DNA from: Paenibacillaceae bacterium
GTDB taxonomy: Bacteria; Bacillota; Bacilli; Paenibacillales; NBRC-103111
DNA: 64,000 bases
NCBI GenBank assembly: GCA_029256185.1
Contig: JAQSYI010000008.1
Coordinates: 124,001 to 188,000, forward strand
Direction of reading: 5' to 3'
Under the pieces are notes generated by a model. The model worked only from the letters and a program-made list of their open reading frames with translations, was not told where the DNA came from and did not search any database. The first letter of the stretch is position 1, and every line of letters begins with the position of its first letter. A program made the translations under genes and the position numbers. Positions 25,119 through 35,000 of the stretch are shown here, piece by piece.

Positions 25119-25140
25119 GCAGATGATCTTCTTGCCATAA

Positions 25141-25180
25141 AAGCCCGGCCTCCTCTTCAACATCAGAGGAAGCCGGGCTT
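25141..25180. terminator. Bidirectional terminator between convergent genes
   Basis: AAGCCCGGC and GCCGGGCTT, plus inner CCTC/GAGG pairing, form a stable stem. The minus-strand transcript has TTTTAT after it; the plus-strand side is less U-rich. It serves the four-gene minus-strand toxin operon and perhaps the SLH gene. Confidence 0.75.
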
Positions 25181-25188
25181 ACTTCATA

Positions 25189-28100
25189 TTATTCTCCAAT
25201 AATTACCGCTCTGCTCATCATTGATTCGTTCCCCGCGGCATCCATTGCGCTTATTGTAATCATGCTTGCTTCTCCTGCCACCTTATCAAATGTCCATTGG
25301 AGATCCTCCGTCTCGGCGACCACCTGATTCCCGGAACGAATGATATAGCGCACTACTTGTACATTGTCCTCCGGCTGGCTCCATGACAGCTTTATACCTC
25401 CTGCCACTTTCTCAATACCGGTTATAACCGGAGCATGAGGAGCGAAGATATCCATGTCGGGAATTTCCCTCCTGTATGCTTCGACTTGCTGCCTGTAACT
25501 CTCTATATCTTCCGCGGTACGGACAATTTCGGATTCTGCCGGGGCTTCACCAAAATCCCTTCTACCTTGCTGCGAAGTTAATCCATGCATAGGAACTGGT
25601 GTTTGCCTCGTGTACCAAGTTCCATCGGCCAACTGAAAGCTGTCATTTTGTCCCCATCCCCAAACTGTACCATTGGCAGCCAAGCTCAAGCTATGATAAG
25701 ATCCTGCTGCAACCTCTACTTGACCCGACAGGGAGCTGATCCGTATCGGAGATAACTTCGAGATGGGTGTACCGTCTCCCAGTTGCCCCAGATAATTATC
25801 TCCCCAAGACCACACACTTTCATTGGAAGATACCGCCAAGCTATGAATCCAGCCTGCTGCTACACCAGTGATTCCTTCCAAACCATTCACTTTCATTGGT
25901 ACAATATGATCAATCGTTGTCCCGTCTCCCAATTGTCCGTTGTAGTTCGCTCCCCAAGCCCAGACCGTTCCATCCGCGCGAGCTGCCAAGCTATGGTATA
26001 AACCAAACGCAATGTCGGTTGCGCCGGTTAATCCGTACACTCTTACAGGAGCATACCTGTTCGTAAGGGTCCCATCACCAATTTGGCCATAAAAATTGCT
26101 GCCCCAAACCCATAGGGTGCCGTCTTGCTGCACTGCCGCACTGTTAAGCAACCCTGCCGAAATCTCTTTTACGTTCGTCAAGCCGGGGATTTGAGCAGGT
26201 ATTTGCTGGACATACAAATTAGGATCGCCCAATCCCAGTACACCCGGATAATTGCCGCCCCAGGCCCACATTGTACCATCACTTTTAAGGGCCAGGCTGT
26301 GCCTTTCTCCTGCAGCAACGGAAACAACCTGACTAAGATTGGAAACCTGCACCGGTACTAGCGCATAATAGGTGTCGAGAACACCCAATTGGCCGTTATC
26401 ATTCCTTCCCCAGGCCCACACCGTACCATCGCTGCGCAGCGCCAAGGCGTGGTCTTTTCCCTGACTGATGGCAACAATGGAGTGCAATTCCGGTACTTGT
26501 GTAGGGGATTCGGGCCTTTCACCGGTTTGCCAGACTGTTCCGTCACTTTTTAGAATGAGACTTCTATTTACTGCAGCAGAGATACTGTTAGGCAAGGAGG
26601 CTTCTGTAGTAATTGTGACCTCATTGCTAAACGGTGATTGATTGCCGCTATAATCCTTGGCTCTCACCGTAAACGTATATGCCGTTTCCGTATTTAATGC
26701 GGTGGCGGTGAAGGTTCGCGCCTGTTGAGAGGTTTTCCCCGATACAGCAGTAGAGCCTATCCACACCCCATTCTGGTAAATATCATAGTCTTTCACTGCA
26801 AAATCATCCAACGGCTCACTCCAGCTCAGAACCGTAGAATTGGAGGCGACTCCTGTGACGCTGAGCTCCGGGGCTGAAGGAGGTGTGCTATCTGCAGTTC
26901 CACCCGGAATTCCGGACAGAGGAATGCGGGTAGTGGTCATATCCCCAAGATGGTTGCCATTGCCCAAACCCCCATACCAATTATTGCCCCAGACCCATAC
27001 CGAACCATTCTCCTTCACAGCGAAGACACTGTCCTCGGCAGCGACTATCTCGGCTACACCGCTAAGATGGGAGACCTGAACGGGGAATAAAGCAGTCTGT
27101 GTAGTGCCTTCACCTAGTTGTCCAGAATTATAACCCCAGGTCCAAACCGTGCCATCATTGCGCAGAGCCATACCGAATCCGTTGCCGGCCTCAACCGATA
27201 TAATTCCGCTCAGCCCTGCTACTTGAACCGGTACAGAGCTTCCTGTATCATTCCCGTCTCCAAGCGGTCCCAGATTAACATTGCCCCAGGTCCAGACGGT
27301 ACCATCCTGCTTCAACGCCAGATTCAGATAAGGTCCTGCCGATATGGCTATGATAGAACCAAGTCCGGGTACTTGCTGGGGTGAAAGCTTCTCAACAAGA
27401 GTACCATCGCCTAATTGTCCGTTGGAATTATCCCCCCAGGCCCAAACCGTTCCGTCCTGCTTCAATGCCAGACTATGATAGTAGCTGGCCGATACTCCAA
27501 CAACTGCCTCCATCTGGGGAACCTGTATCGGTGATGCCACTGGAGCAGATTTATTACCAAAACCCAGTTGGCCTACGCCATTGGAGCCCCAGCCCCACAG
27601 GGTTCCGTCATTCTTTAAAGCAAATGTGTGTGTTAGTCCTGCCTGCACAGACATGATGGAGTCCAGATTAGGAATCTGAACAGGAGTTAGCGATATACTG
27701 GCATCAGGTCCTAAATTGCCGGTAAGATTGGACCCCCAGGCCCACACGGTTCCATCATTCTTAACACCTGCTGCATATTCAGCTCCTGATGAAACATGAA
27801 CAAAACCTTGCAACGGATGAGCGGCTACGGGAGTGAATGAATCTATCTGCGATCCGCTTCCCAATTCTCCATAGGTATTCTTCCCCCACGCCCAGACGTT
27901 TCCATCGCCTTTGATGGCATAATGGCTTCTGAGAGCAGAGATCAAGGGATCCGTGAGAACAACGCGCACCGCTTCACTCGCAGGCGAGATATTTCCCGCC
28001 GCATCCTTCGTCCGCACAATCAAATTATATGGCGTGTTCGCAGTCAATCCTGTCAGGGTAATTGAGGTCCCCTCCGTGCTGCCCAGCAGGGCTTCACCGT

Positions 28101-29976
28101 TGTAAATCTCATAGCCCGCAACGCCCGAAGCATTATCCGTGGCAGGCTCCCATGCCAGCATAACCGAAGATGCGGTTTTGGCGGGGACAAAAACTAACCC
28201 AGGCGCAGTTGGGGGAGTACGGTCAATTTTGACAACTACTGAAGCTGTAGCAGAGTGATTGCCCGCATGGTCAACAGTACGCGCATATACCGTATGTATC
28301 CCTTCTTGCGTTACGGGAAATTCCTCTTCAAAGGGCATCCATTGCCCAGCATCCGTTACTTTGACTTGAACCTCCTTCACTCCGCTATGCTCATCTGTCC
28401 CGCTGGTGACATGGATAAGCACATCATCTCTGGTCCATTCTGTAGTAGAAGCTTCAAGAATGGGAATGGAGGGAGCCACTTTATCTATTTTCACTAGCAG
28501 CGATGCAGCTTCTGATACATTTCCTGCACGATCTATAGTCCGCCCGTATACATAATAAGGCACATTATTGCTGATAACTACGGCTCCAGTATACTCTTGA
28601 TAAAGGGGATCTCCGTTTGGATTTGAAGCTGCTTCACTTCTTTGTACCCCGCTTAACTCATCTGCTCCATGCAGCATTGTCAATTGAACATCTTCATTCG
28701 TCCAATCATCCGTTGATAGGATCAGACTGGGTGCAGCAGGCTTTGTTTTATCTATTTTTGCAATAGCACTGACTTCGGGACTATAGTTTCCTGCGCGGTC
28801 AACGGACCTGCCGAGGATGGTTGTGAGCCCCTCCTCTTTTATTAGCAACGAACTTTGATACCTCATCCAGTCATCCGTCCAATTATACTCGGAGTAACCT
28901 ACACCACTTGCGGCATCATTGCCATCTACAAAAGTCGCATAAACATCCGTAAAGGTCCAATCGGCCTGACTGAGAATGATTTGTGGTGATTCCGGAGGAA
29001 CCTTATCGAATTGCAGGCCATATTCCGTGATCTCGCCCAAATTGCCTGCATAATCAATTGTTCGGGCGTAGACCTTCATTTCCGTTTCTCCGGTAACGGT
29101 AAAAGGGGCTGAATAATCCAGCCAACTGCCGGTCTCCCCAATTTTATATTGGCTCTTCATGGATCCGCTTCCGCCGTCCAAACTTGAAGTCACGGTTACC
29201 GACACATCTTCATTTGTCCAGCCCACCGGATTTGCTGTAATTTGCGGAGCCGAGGGTGGAATCAAGTCTATCAACACCTTCTGGCTCTTAAATGCTTCTA
29301 CGTTATTATTCCGATCAATAGAGCGGTAGCTAACGCGATTAACTCCGCTTGTTTCAAGGGTAAAAGACCCTTCATATATGATCCAGTTAACTCCGTCATC
29401 CAGGCTGTATTCCGATTGCTTGACACCAGAATAATCATCCTTGGCTGTTAAGGAAACCTGAACCTGGCTTACGTAATAGCTGTTGCCACCTACTGTCCCA
29501 CTCAGACTTAAGGTTGTGGTCGGGGGAAAAGTATCCGCCTTTATCGTAATTTTATTGGTTTTGACAGCTTCTATATTGCCTGCATTGTCTACAGATCTGT
29601 ATTTGAATGAGTACACTTTAGGATCAAGCAGCGTAATGGTTGATTCATACCGATTCCATGATAACCCGCCATCTGTGCTGTATTCGGTATATTGAATCCC
29701 TGATGAATCATCGGTTGCGGATAAAGAAACTTGAACAGGTCCGTAATAGACTCCTGCTCCCGGTCCATTGCCTTCGATCTGTATGGAGGTGACGGGTGGC
29801 AATACATCGCTTGTGCTTTTGGGAGCTTGCATGGAGTAAGTACTCTCCGTAACGGTAGAATACTCATGTAAGGAATCATTCCCCACCGCAAATATTATGG
29901 TGCCTGCAGATGCAGGTTGAGTAAATAATAAAACACATAATAGAATAATAAACCAATATTTACCTCTATTAACCAT
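25189..29976 (-). CDS. Giant secreted Ig-like / RCC1-repeat surface protein
   Basis: 1595 residues with a signal peptide (about 1-24). About 40-610 holds two OmpL47-type modules (YTEYSTDGGLSWNRYE, then SVDNAGN) and four Ig-like modules, each opening near D(K/R)xxPxxP and closing with R(T/S)(I/V)D(R/H/Y)AGN. An fn3 domain covers about 610-675. A first block of about seven RCC1 repeats (about 678-1020) has the pattern LK(N/Q)DGTVWAWGxNxxGQLG. A second fn3 follows (about 1030-1115), then a second RCC1 block (about 1130-1462) and a final fn3-like tail. There is no LPXTG, SLH or membrane anchor. GGGAGG lies before the ATG. It is the last gene of the toxin operon, 62 bases behind the DUF4303-type gene. 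A role in cell-surface binding or presentation is inference. Confidence 0.85.
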   Translation of the reverse strand: MVNRGKYWFIILLCVLLFTQPASAGTIIFAVGNDSLHEYSTVTESTYSMQAPKSTSDVLPPVTSIQIEGNGPGAGVYYGPVQVSLSATDDSSGIQYTEYSTDGGLSWNRYESTITLLDPKVYSFKYRSVDNAGNIEAVKTNKITIKADTFPPTTTLSLSGTVGGNSYYVSQVQVSLTAKDDYSGVKQSEYSLDDGVNWIIYEGSFTLETSGVNRVSYRSIDRNNNVEAFKSQKVLIDLIPPSAPQITANPVGWTNEDVSVTVTSSLDGGSGSMKSQYKIGETGSWLDYSAPFTVTGETEMKVYARTIDYAGNLGEITEYGLQFDKVPPESPQIILSQADWTFTDVYATFVDGNDAASGVGYSEYNWTDDWMRYQSSLLIKEEGLTTILGRSVDRAGNYSPEVSAIAKIDKTKPAAPSLILSTDDWTNEDVQLTMLHGADELSGVQRSEAASNPNGDPLYQEYTGAVVISNNVPYYVYGRTIDRAGNVSEAASLLVKIDKVAPSIPILEASTTEWTRDDVLIHVTSGTDEHSGVKEVQVKVTDAGQWMPFEEEFPVTQEGIHTVYARTVDHAGNHSATASVVVKIDRTPPTAPGLVFVPAKTASSVMLAWEPATDNASGVAGYEIYNGEALLGSTEGTSITLTGLTANTPYNLIVRTKDAAGNISPASEAVRVVLTDPLISALRSHYAIKGDGNVWAWGKNTYGELGSGSQIDSFTPVAAHPLQGFVHVSSGAEYAAGVKNDGTVWAWGSNLTGNLGPDASISLTPVQIPNLDSIMSVQAGLTHTFALKNDGTLWGWGSNGVGQLGFGNKSAPVASPIQVPQMEAVVGVSASYYHSLALKQDGTVWAWGDNSNGQLGDGTLVEKLSPQQVPGLGSIIAISAGPYLNLALKQDGTVWTWGNVNLGPLGDGNDTGSSVPVQVAGLSGIISVEAGNGFGMALRNDGTVWTWGYNSGQLGEGTTQTALFPVQVSHLSGVAEIVAAEDSVFAVKENGSVWVWGNNWYGGLGNGNHLGDMTTTRIPLSGIPGGTADSTPPSAPELSVTGVASNSTVLSWSEPLDDFAVKDYDIYQNGVWIGSTAVSGKTSQQARTFTATALNTETAYTFTVRAKDYSGNQSPFSNEVTITTEASLPNSISAAVNRSLILKSDGTVWQTGERPESPTQVPELHSIVAISQGKDHALALRSDGTVWAWGRNDNGQLGVLDTYYALVPVQVSNLSQVVSVAAGERHSLALKSDGTMWAWGGNYPGVLGLGDPNLYVQQIPAQIPGLTNVKEISAGLLNSAAVQQDGTLWVWGSNFYGQIGDGTLTNRYAPVRVYGLTGATDIAFGLYHSLAARADGTVWAWGANYNGQLGDGTTIDHIVPMKVNGLEGITGVAAGWIHSLAVSSNESVWSWGDNYLGQLGDGTPISKLSPIRISSLSGQVEVAAGSYHSLSLAANGTVWGWGQNDSFQLADGTWYTRQTPVPMHGLTSQQGRRDFGEAPAESEIVRTAEDIESYRQQVEAYRREIPDMDIFAPHAPVITGIEKVAGGIKLSWSQPEDNVQVVRYIIRSGNQVVAETEDLQWTFDKVAGEASMITISAMDAAGNESMMSRAVIIGE

Positions 29977-30038
29977 TTACAGTTTCCTCCCGCTAAATGT
30001 TCACATTAAGGAGCTTCCCGCTGCCGCGGCAGACTAAC

Positions 30039-31157
30039 TCATGTATTTATCAGAATCTTCAATTCATCTACGAGATAATCTAAATCCTGCCGAGCTTCTT
30101 TAATCTTACAAGCGATCATCCTGCACATTTCTTTCTGCTCATCCGTGAGCTTACCAGAGAAATATAAAGCCTCCACGTAATAATGCATGCCATTAATTTC
30201 TTCTTGCTCCAACTGATCAAAGCACAATTGATTCAGACGCCTCAAGCATTCCTTGGCAAGATCATTTCCGAATCGCTCCAATTGAAGGAATATGTCATAC
30301 TCACATCTAACATATTTATATGGGGATACAGTGCTTAGATAAGGGCTGTTTACAGCTTCATGCCAATAATCGAGGGCTTCACAGACAGATACAGGATGAA
30401 GAGAATGGAGTTCTTCCTGATACTGCATATCCTTCTGCTGAAGATAAGGAAATAGTCCATAGAATAATTCCAGACTAATCGTTTTGCGCATCACCAGACT
30501 ATAATCCAAATAACCGTTATCCGTCGAGGCAAAGGCAACAAAATCCTTCGTTTTATTCAGTGCAGCAAATACATCCTCAGCAATTAATTGCTCGACAGCC
30601 CTCACTGCAAGAGCATAATAACCCGCTTCAATAATATCTGCTTCAAAGGCAATGATGGGCTTGGGATTTTCTTCGCTCTCCGAATAATACCGGCCTACCC
30701 CATTGGTTGAATACGCAAGATCTTCAAATGCGTTGATGATTCGCCCTGCATCTCCCATATGCTCCTGCCAGAATTCAAAGCCCAAATCCGCCTGATTGAA
30801 TTTGAGAGAATTTATTTCTCTAAGGTTCTGGTAGTCTTCCATGTTATGGTTGCGAAGACTCTCCTCCAAGCACGGAAGTGTATTCATATAGACATAAATA
30901 TTGGCATTCTCATCCGTATACAAATTAAACATGTACACGTCCCCATTGTCCGCACTGTCCGCAAAGGAGCGCACAATGGCTTTACATCCTTCTACTAATG
31001 CATGGATGAAATCCTCTGACGAAACAAGCTCCAATGCTTGCGGCTTGCCCAACGAATAATACTTCTGATTCCTTTCGCACAAAACCAAATAGCCTTCCTT
31101 ACCCATGCAGCCTTTATTGTCGATTCGCCGCGCAATTTTGGAGAAATATGTGTGCAT
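30039..31157 (-). CDS. DUF4303-like protein, putative immunity protein
   Basis: 372 residues, cytoplasmic (no signal or membrane segments). The N-terminal half (FIHALVEGCKAIVRSFADS, VYMFNLYTDENANIYVYMNT) resembles DUF4303-type proteins commonly found beside secreted toxins. The C-terminal half is helical with repeated Leu/Cys/Gln segments. The chosen ATG follows GGAGG at 6 bases; an ATG two codons earlier directly abuts the ribosome site. It lies 26 bases behind the Imm11-like gene, so they share an mRNA. Whether it neutralises the same toxin or another is unknown. Confidence 0.6.
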   Translation of the reverse strand: MHTYFSKIARRIDNKGCMGKEGYLVLCERNQKYYSLGKPQALELVSSEDFIHALVEGCKAIVRSFADSADNGDVYMFNLYTDENANIYVYMNTLPCLEESLRNHNMEDYQNLREINSLKFNQADLGFEFWQEHMGDAGRIINAFEDLAYSTNGVGRYYSESEENPKPIIAFEADIIEAGYYALAVRAVEQLIAEDVFAALNKTKDFVAFASTDNGYLDYSLVMRKTISLELFYGLFPYLQQKDMQYQEELHSLHPVSVCEALDYWHEAVNSPYLSTVSPYKYVRCEYDIFLQLERFGNDLAKECLRRLNQLCFDQLEQEEINGMHYYVEALYFSGKLTDEQKEMCRMIACKIKEARQDLDYLVDELKILINT

Positions 31158-31189
31158 CGCCATCCTCCAGCATCAATTTATGATTCCTC

Positions 31190-32014
31190 TTATTCATCGA
31201 CCGGCATCTTTTTGATATGATCTCTCTCGACCTTGTACCACATCATGTCCAGGAAAGCAGGTGGAATGCCGTAGGATGTGGCCCAATGATATTCCCCACT
31301 AATATCCATCATCCCGACGACCATTTCATTTCCTTCCAGCTGTACTTTGAAATGCTTGCTGGCTACCGCGTATTTACCCTCCCTTAGGATCTTGAGAGCC
31401 TCCGAGAAGGAACAGGTTTCTCCTGTAAATTGAGGTATTGGTATCGTATACACCGCCGTCGGATCTTCCTCCGAATCCCATACTTCGTCAAACTCCAGAC
31501 CGGTTAGGTGATTCTCCTCCACTGCCCTGACAAACTTTTCAGTGACGAATACGCGAGTTCCTCTATGCTGCGGCATCTTGAAGATCGTTTCATCCCGAAG
31601 CATTTCCTCCTTGAATGCATACCGTTTTATCTCTGTAATAATTTTATATTCAGGATCAATTTTCACTTTGGCCCTATCATAATCCAAACAATCCAGCATA
31701 CGAATTACATTAATCGCAAATATAGACTTGGGTGCCGCGGCATTGATATGAACCAGAGGCAAAATTTCTACCTTCCCTTGCAGGATATGGTTTAAAGCAT
31801 GAATTGCTTTGTCATTAAATATAAATTTCCCATTGCCAAAGGCAGTGCAATCATACTCTTTTTTGGGCGGATTATGGATATATTCCACCTCTACAGGACT
31901 CCATATATCCTCCATGGGCTTCCCGTTAAATTTATGCCGATATTTATCATAATCCTCACTACCGTCTGGATACGTATAGATACAATCTTTGTCTGTCATC
32001 TGATATATTTTCAT
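31190..32014 (-). CDS. Imm11/DUF1629-like putative immunity protein for the AHH toxin
   Basis: 274 residues, cytoplasmic. Mid-protein it has the pattern FKMPQHRGTRVFVTEKFVRA followed by VEENHLTGLEFDEVWDSEE, as in the Imm11 (DUF1629) group encoded next to polymorphic-toxin nucleases. The start uses GGGGG 9 bases upstream; two earlier in-frame ATGs are less well placed. It follows the toxin gene by 67 bases in the same orientation, the usual place for the cognate immunity gene. Family assignment is from pattern memory; function is inferred from position. Confidence 0.62.
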   Translation of the reverse strand: MKIYQMTDKDCIYTYPDGSEDYDKYRHKFNGKPMEDIWSPVEVEYIHNPPKKEYDCTAFGNGKFIFNDKAIHALNHILQGKVEILPLVHINAAAPKSIFAINVIRMLDCLDYDRAKVKIDPEYKIITEIKRYAFKEEMLRDETIFKMPQHRGTRVFVTEKFVRAVEENHLTGLEFDEVWDSEEDPTAVYTIPIPQFTGETCSFSEALKILREGKYAVASKHFKVQLEGNEMVVGMMDISGEYHWATSYGIPPAFLDMMWYKVERDHIKKMPVDE

Positions 32015-32081
32015 TATTTTTGCCCCCTTCATATTTTCCAGCACAGATATTGTATCATCAATATCTGTGCTGGAAATTTCG

Positions 32082-35000
32082 TTATTTAAACCACTTGTTA
32101 TTAATTAAACCTAATAAATCCTGCTGATTCATCAACGTTTCCCTAATTCCATTAAGTTCTTTTACCGCCCTTTTTTGTAAGTCACTAAGTGGTAAATTCA
32201 TACCATCAGGACCAAACTCATTGTATACAGCCTCTAATTTATCCTGCACATAATTAAAGTATTGCTTCGTATGAATCTTCCCATGCTCCGCGATATACCT
32301 AACCTGCAAATTATCCAGATCCATAACCTCCAGCATTGGCGTTCCTTTTTCTCTTGGCATCCACATTCCATTTGAAATAGAATTCAAATCAATTTTAAAT
32401 TCATTTACCAGCAGATCTCGTGCTTCTTTTGCCTTTGGATACTTCTGATAATCGTGAGGCACAATATGATGAGCCTCCCATCGAACTCCATCACTTGCAT
32501 CTGCTACCAGTTCCGCGGCGTTTAATTGTTCACCTAGTGTTCTGGAAGGATTTGTCGTGGTTGGAGCTCTGATTGCACCAGGATTCAGCGTGTCCGTAAC
32601 CGGATCAATAATTTTACTCAGATACGTTGAAGGCAGGATGCAGCTCGTATTGTGCGTAAATATGCCCAAGCTGGATACATAGTACGTATGGAAATCTTGT
32701 ACACTAAAATTATAAACCAATGCGGGCTCGTTTTTAACTTCAATCCTATCAATTGCTATGAGAGAACCATCATCTCTCTCTAACCAATCTCCTGCGAGCA
32801 GATCTTTTGTCAAAACCCAGCCTTTATCCTGAACCCAGAACGGATGGAGCTCGGTTGTTGTTAGCTGCTCTTCTCCGATCGTTATAACCCAACTTGTCGT
32901 AATTTCCTTCTGATATAACTGATCGACTGGCTTATAGGCAATCTCTCCTGTATCAGGGTTCTTCGACAGTACCAGGTCTCCGACATTTATGTCCTCAATT
33001 GGTCTGTCCCCATCATCTGTCAGGACAGTCGTTCCCGCTGTGAAGCAGTTCACACAAGCAATGAAGTTATCGATCCGGGTAAAAAACTTCAACCCTACCT
33101 TGGATACAATCTGTGTGCTTCCCGCGGCATCCCCGATGATGGGAACCATAGCCGCCAAGGACAATGCAGCATTTACCTGATCGCCGCGAATCAGGTAGAT
33201 CACTCCATTGACGCCGTCAGCTGCCTCTCCTATGACAGGAACCAAGCCAACATAAGTGATCATGTTCTGGATATTATCATATGGGGACAGATCTGGATTA
33301 TAGATGTAATTCCCCAAATTCCCCCAGAATTTCTCCAATCCACTCGGTCCGTACACATCTTGCGACCAGATTTGGTATGCTGATGTAGCTATATCTGCAC
33401 TGTACTCTTCATCCGTTTGCCAGACATACTGTGCAAAATAATTGAAGCATTTCTCACAGCCCTGTTTATTATTGGATGTTACCTTTATCCCATCATAGTC
33501 GTCTGTAGGTATTCCTTCAAAGTAGTTGGATATATTGCGGTCGGCATTGTCCACTGTAACGGTGAATACAGCTTTATGCTTCCTGTTGGCATCGTCAGGG
33601 TAAATAAGAATGGTATATTTACCATTCCGTGCATAATAACGCTCCGGAACTCCGTCCCAGTCCTCATCAAATTGCAATCCTGAAACGAGTTCGTTATATG
33701 TTCGACCATTCCACTCGTACGTATGGCTTCCCGCCAATTTGTACCCTATATTTTCCTTATAGATTAGAAATCCACTTTGATCATATACTTCTGCGATACT
33801 TCCCTCGTGAAATTGGGAATATTCCCAGGTTAATACAGCCTTGTCATAACCGCTGCTGGCGTCAATCACCTGATTATTAGCGCCGGATTTTTTGGAGGAG
33901 GCTTCGTAGTCAGCCAATTCTACCGGATAGCTTTGAACAACCGAATTGGCTTGTATGCCCACAGCTGTTTGCAGATTGCCATCATAATAATGAATTCGGG
34001 CATAGTAGCTGCCGGGAGATTGGATGGTGTAAATCTGTTGGCTCAGCGGTGTGAAGATTTGCAGCAAACGGCCGCTGCTGTCCTCAAGAAAAATGGCATA
34101 TGCTGTCACATTATAATTAATGTCCAGTGGTTCCGTAATCTGAAAATGATAATAGTCCACATCATACAGGGACGAAACATCCTTCTCGTAAATTTCGTTC
34201 CAGTTAGCCGCAATAGCCTTCTCCCGCGAGGCATGGAAGCTGTCCTCCACCATCACTCTCGTCTGCAAGGCTATCGATGGCTGCAGACTGCTCACCACAA
34301 TATAATAGGTCCGGCCTGTCTCAAGAGTGCTCTCAATCTTGGAAAACAACTCTCCATACGGATGCGAGCCCTGTACATCATCATTGACCCTAATTAATTG
34401 GGTAAGCCCCGGATCGGAATACAATTCCAGGATGGTGTCGACAGCTTGCCCATTTCCCTGGTACGGTGAAGTGAAGAAACGATAATTCCCTGCTTCCGCC
34501 GGAGTAAATGCATAATAGGCTTTCTTCCCAGGCAGATTGGATATATCCACAGCATCTTTATTAGTCAGCGGTGTAAATACGTTCTGGCTGTTACGTATAA
34601 CCTCAAGCCTTGCCTGCACAGCACCATTCCCGTACCCCTCCACCACTACATAGTAGTACTGGTTGGCAGCAAGATTAACCGTCACCCGTGAAAATCTGGA
34701 TTGCGTCCCCAGATCATCGTTATAGCCATCATCGATCAATTGAGATAGCGCAATGTCATTGTAGACAGACAAGATGGTGTCGCTTTCTCCATTGGTCTCC
34801 TCACCTTGATAATACCCGGTCTGGATCGTATAGGAGCCCGTCTCAACTGGATGAAAAACGTATATTCTGCGTTCATTCTGTTGAGTGGCAACATCAATTG
34901 GCGTTCCCAGACTGATTTCGGGTATACCGGCAATCAGACTTGCCGCCAACCGGGCATGAACGGAGTTATTGTCGTATCCATGAAGCTTAATGTAGTAAGT

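Noticed and set aside
33047..35000. Possible intein within the 1973-residue protein
   Set aside because: The HINT domain lies just before a terminal nuclease module and has no homing endonuclease insert or split host protein. A pretoxin HINT releasing the toxin tip fits better.
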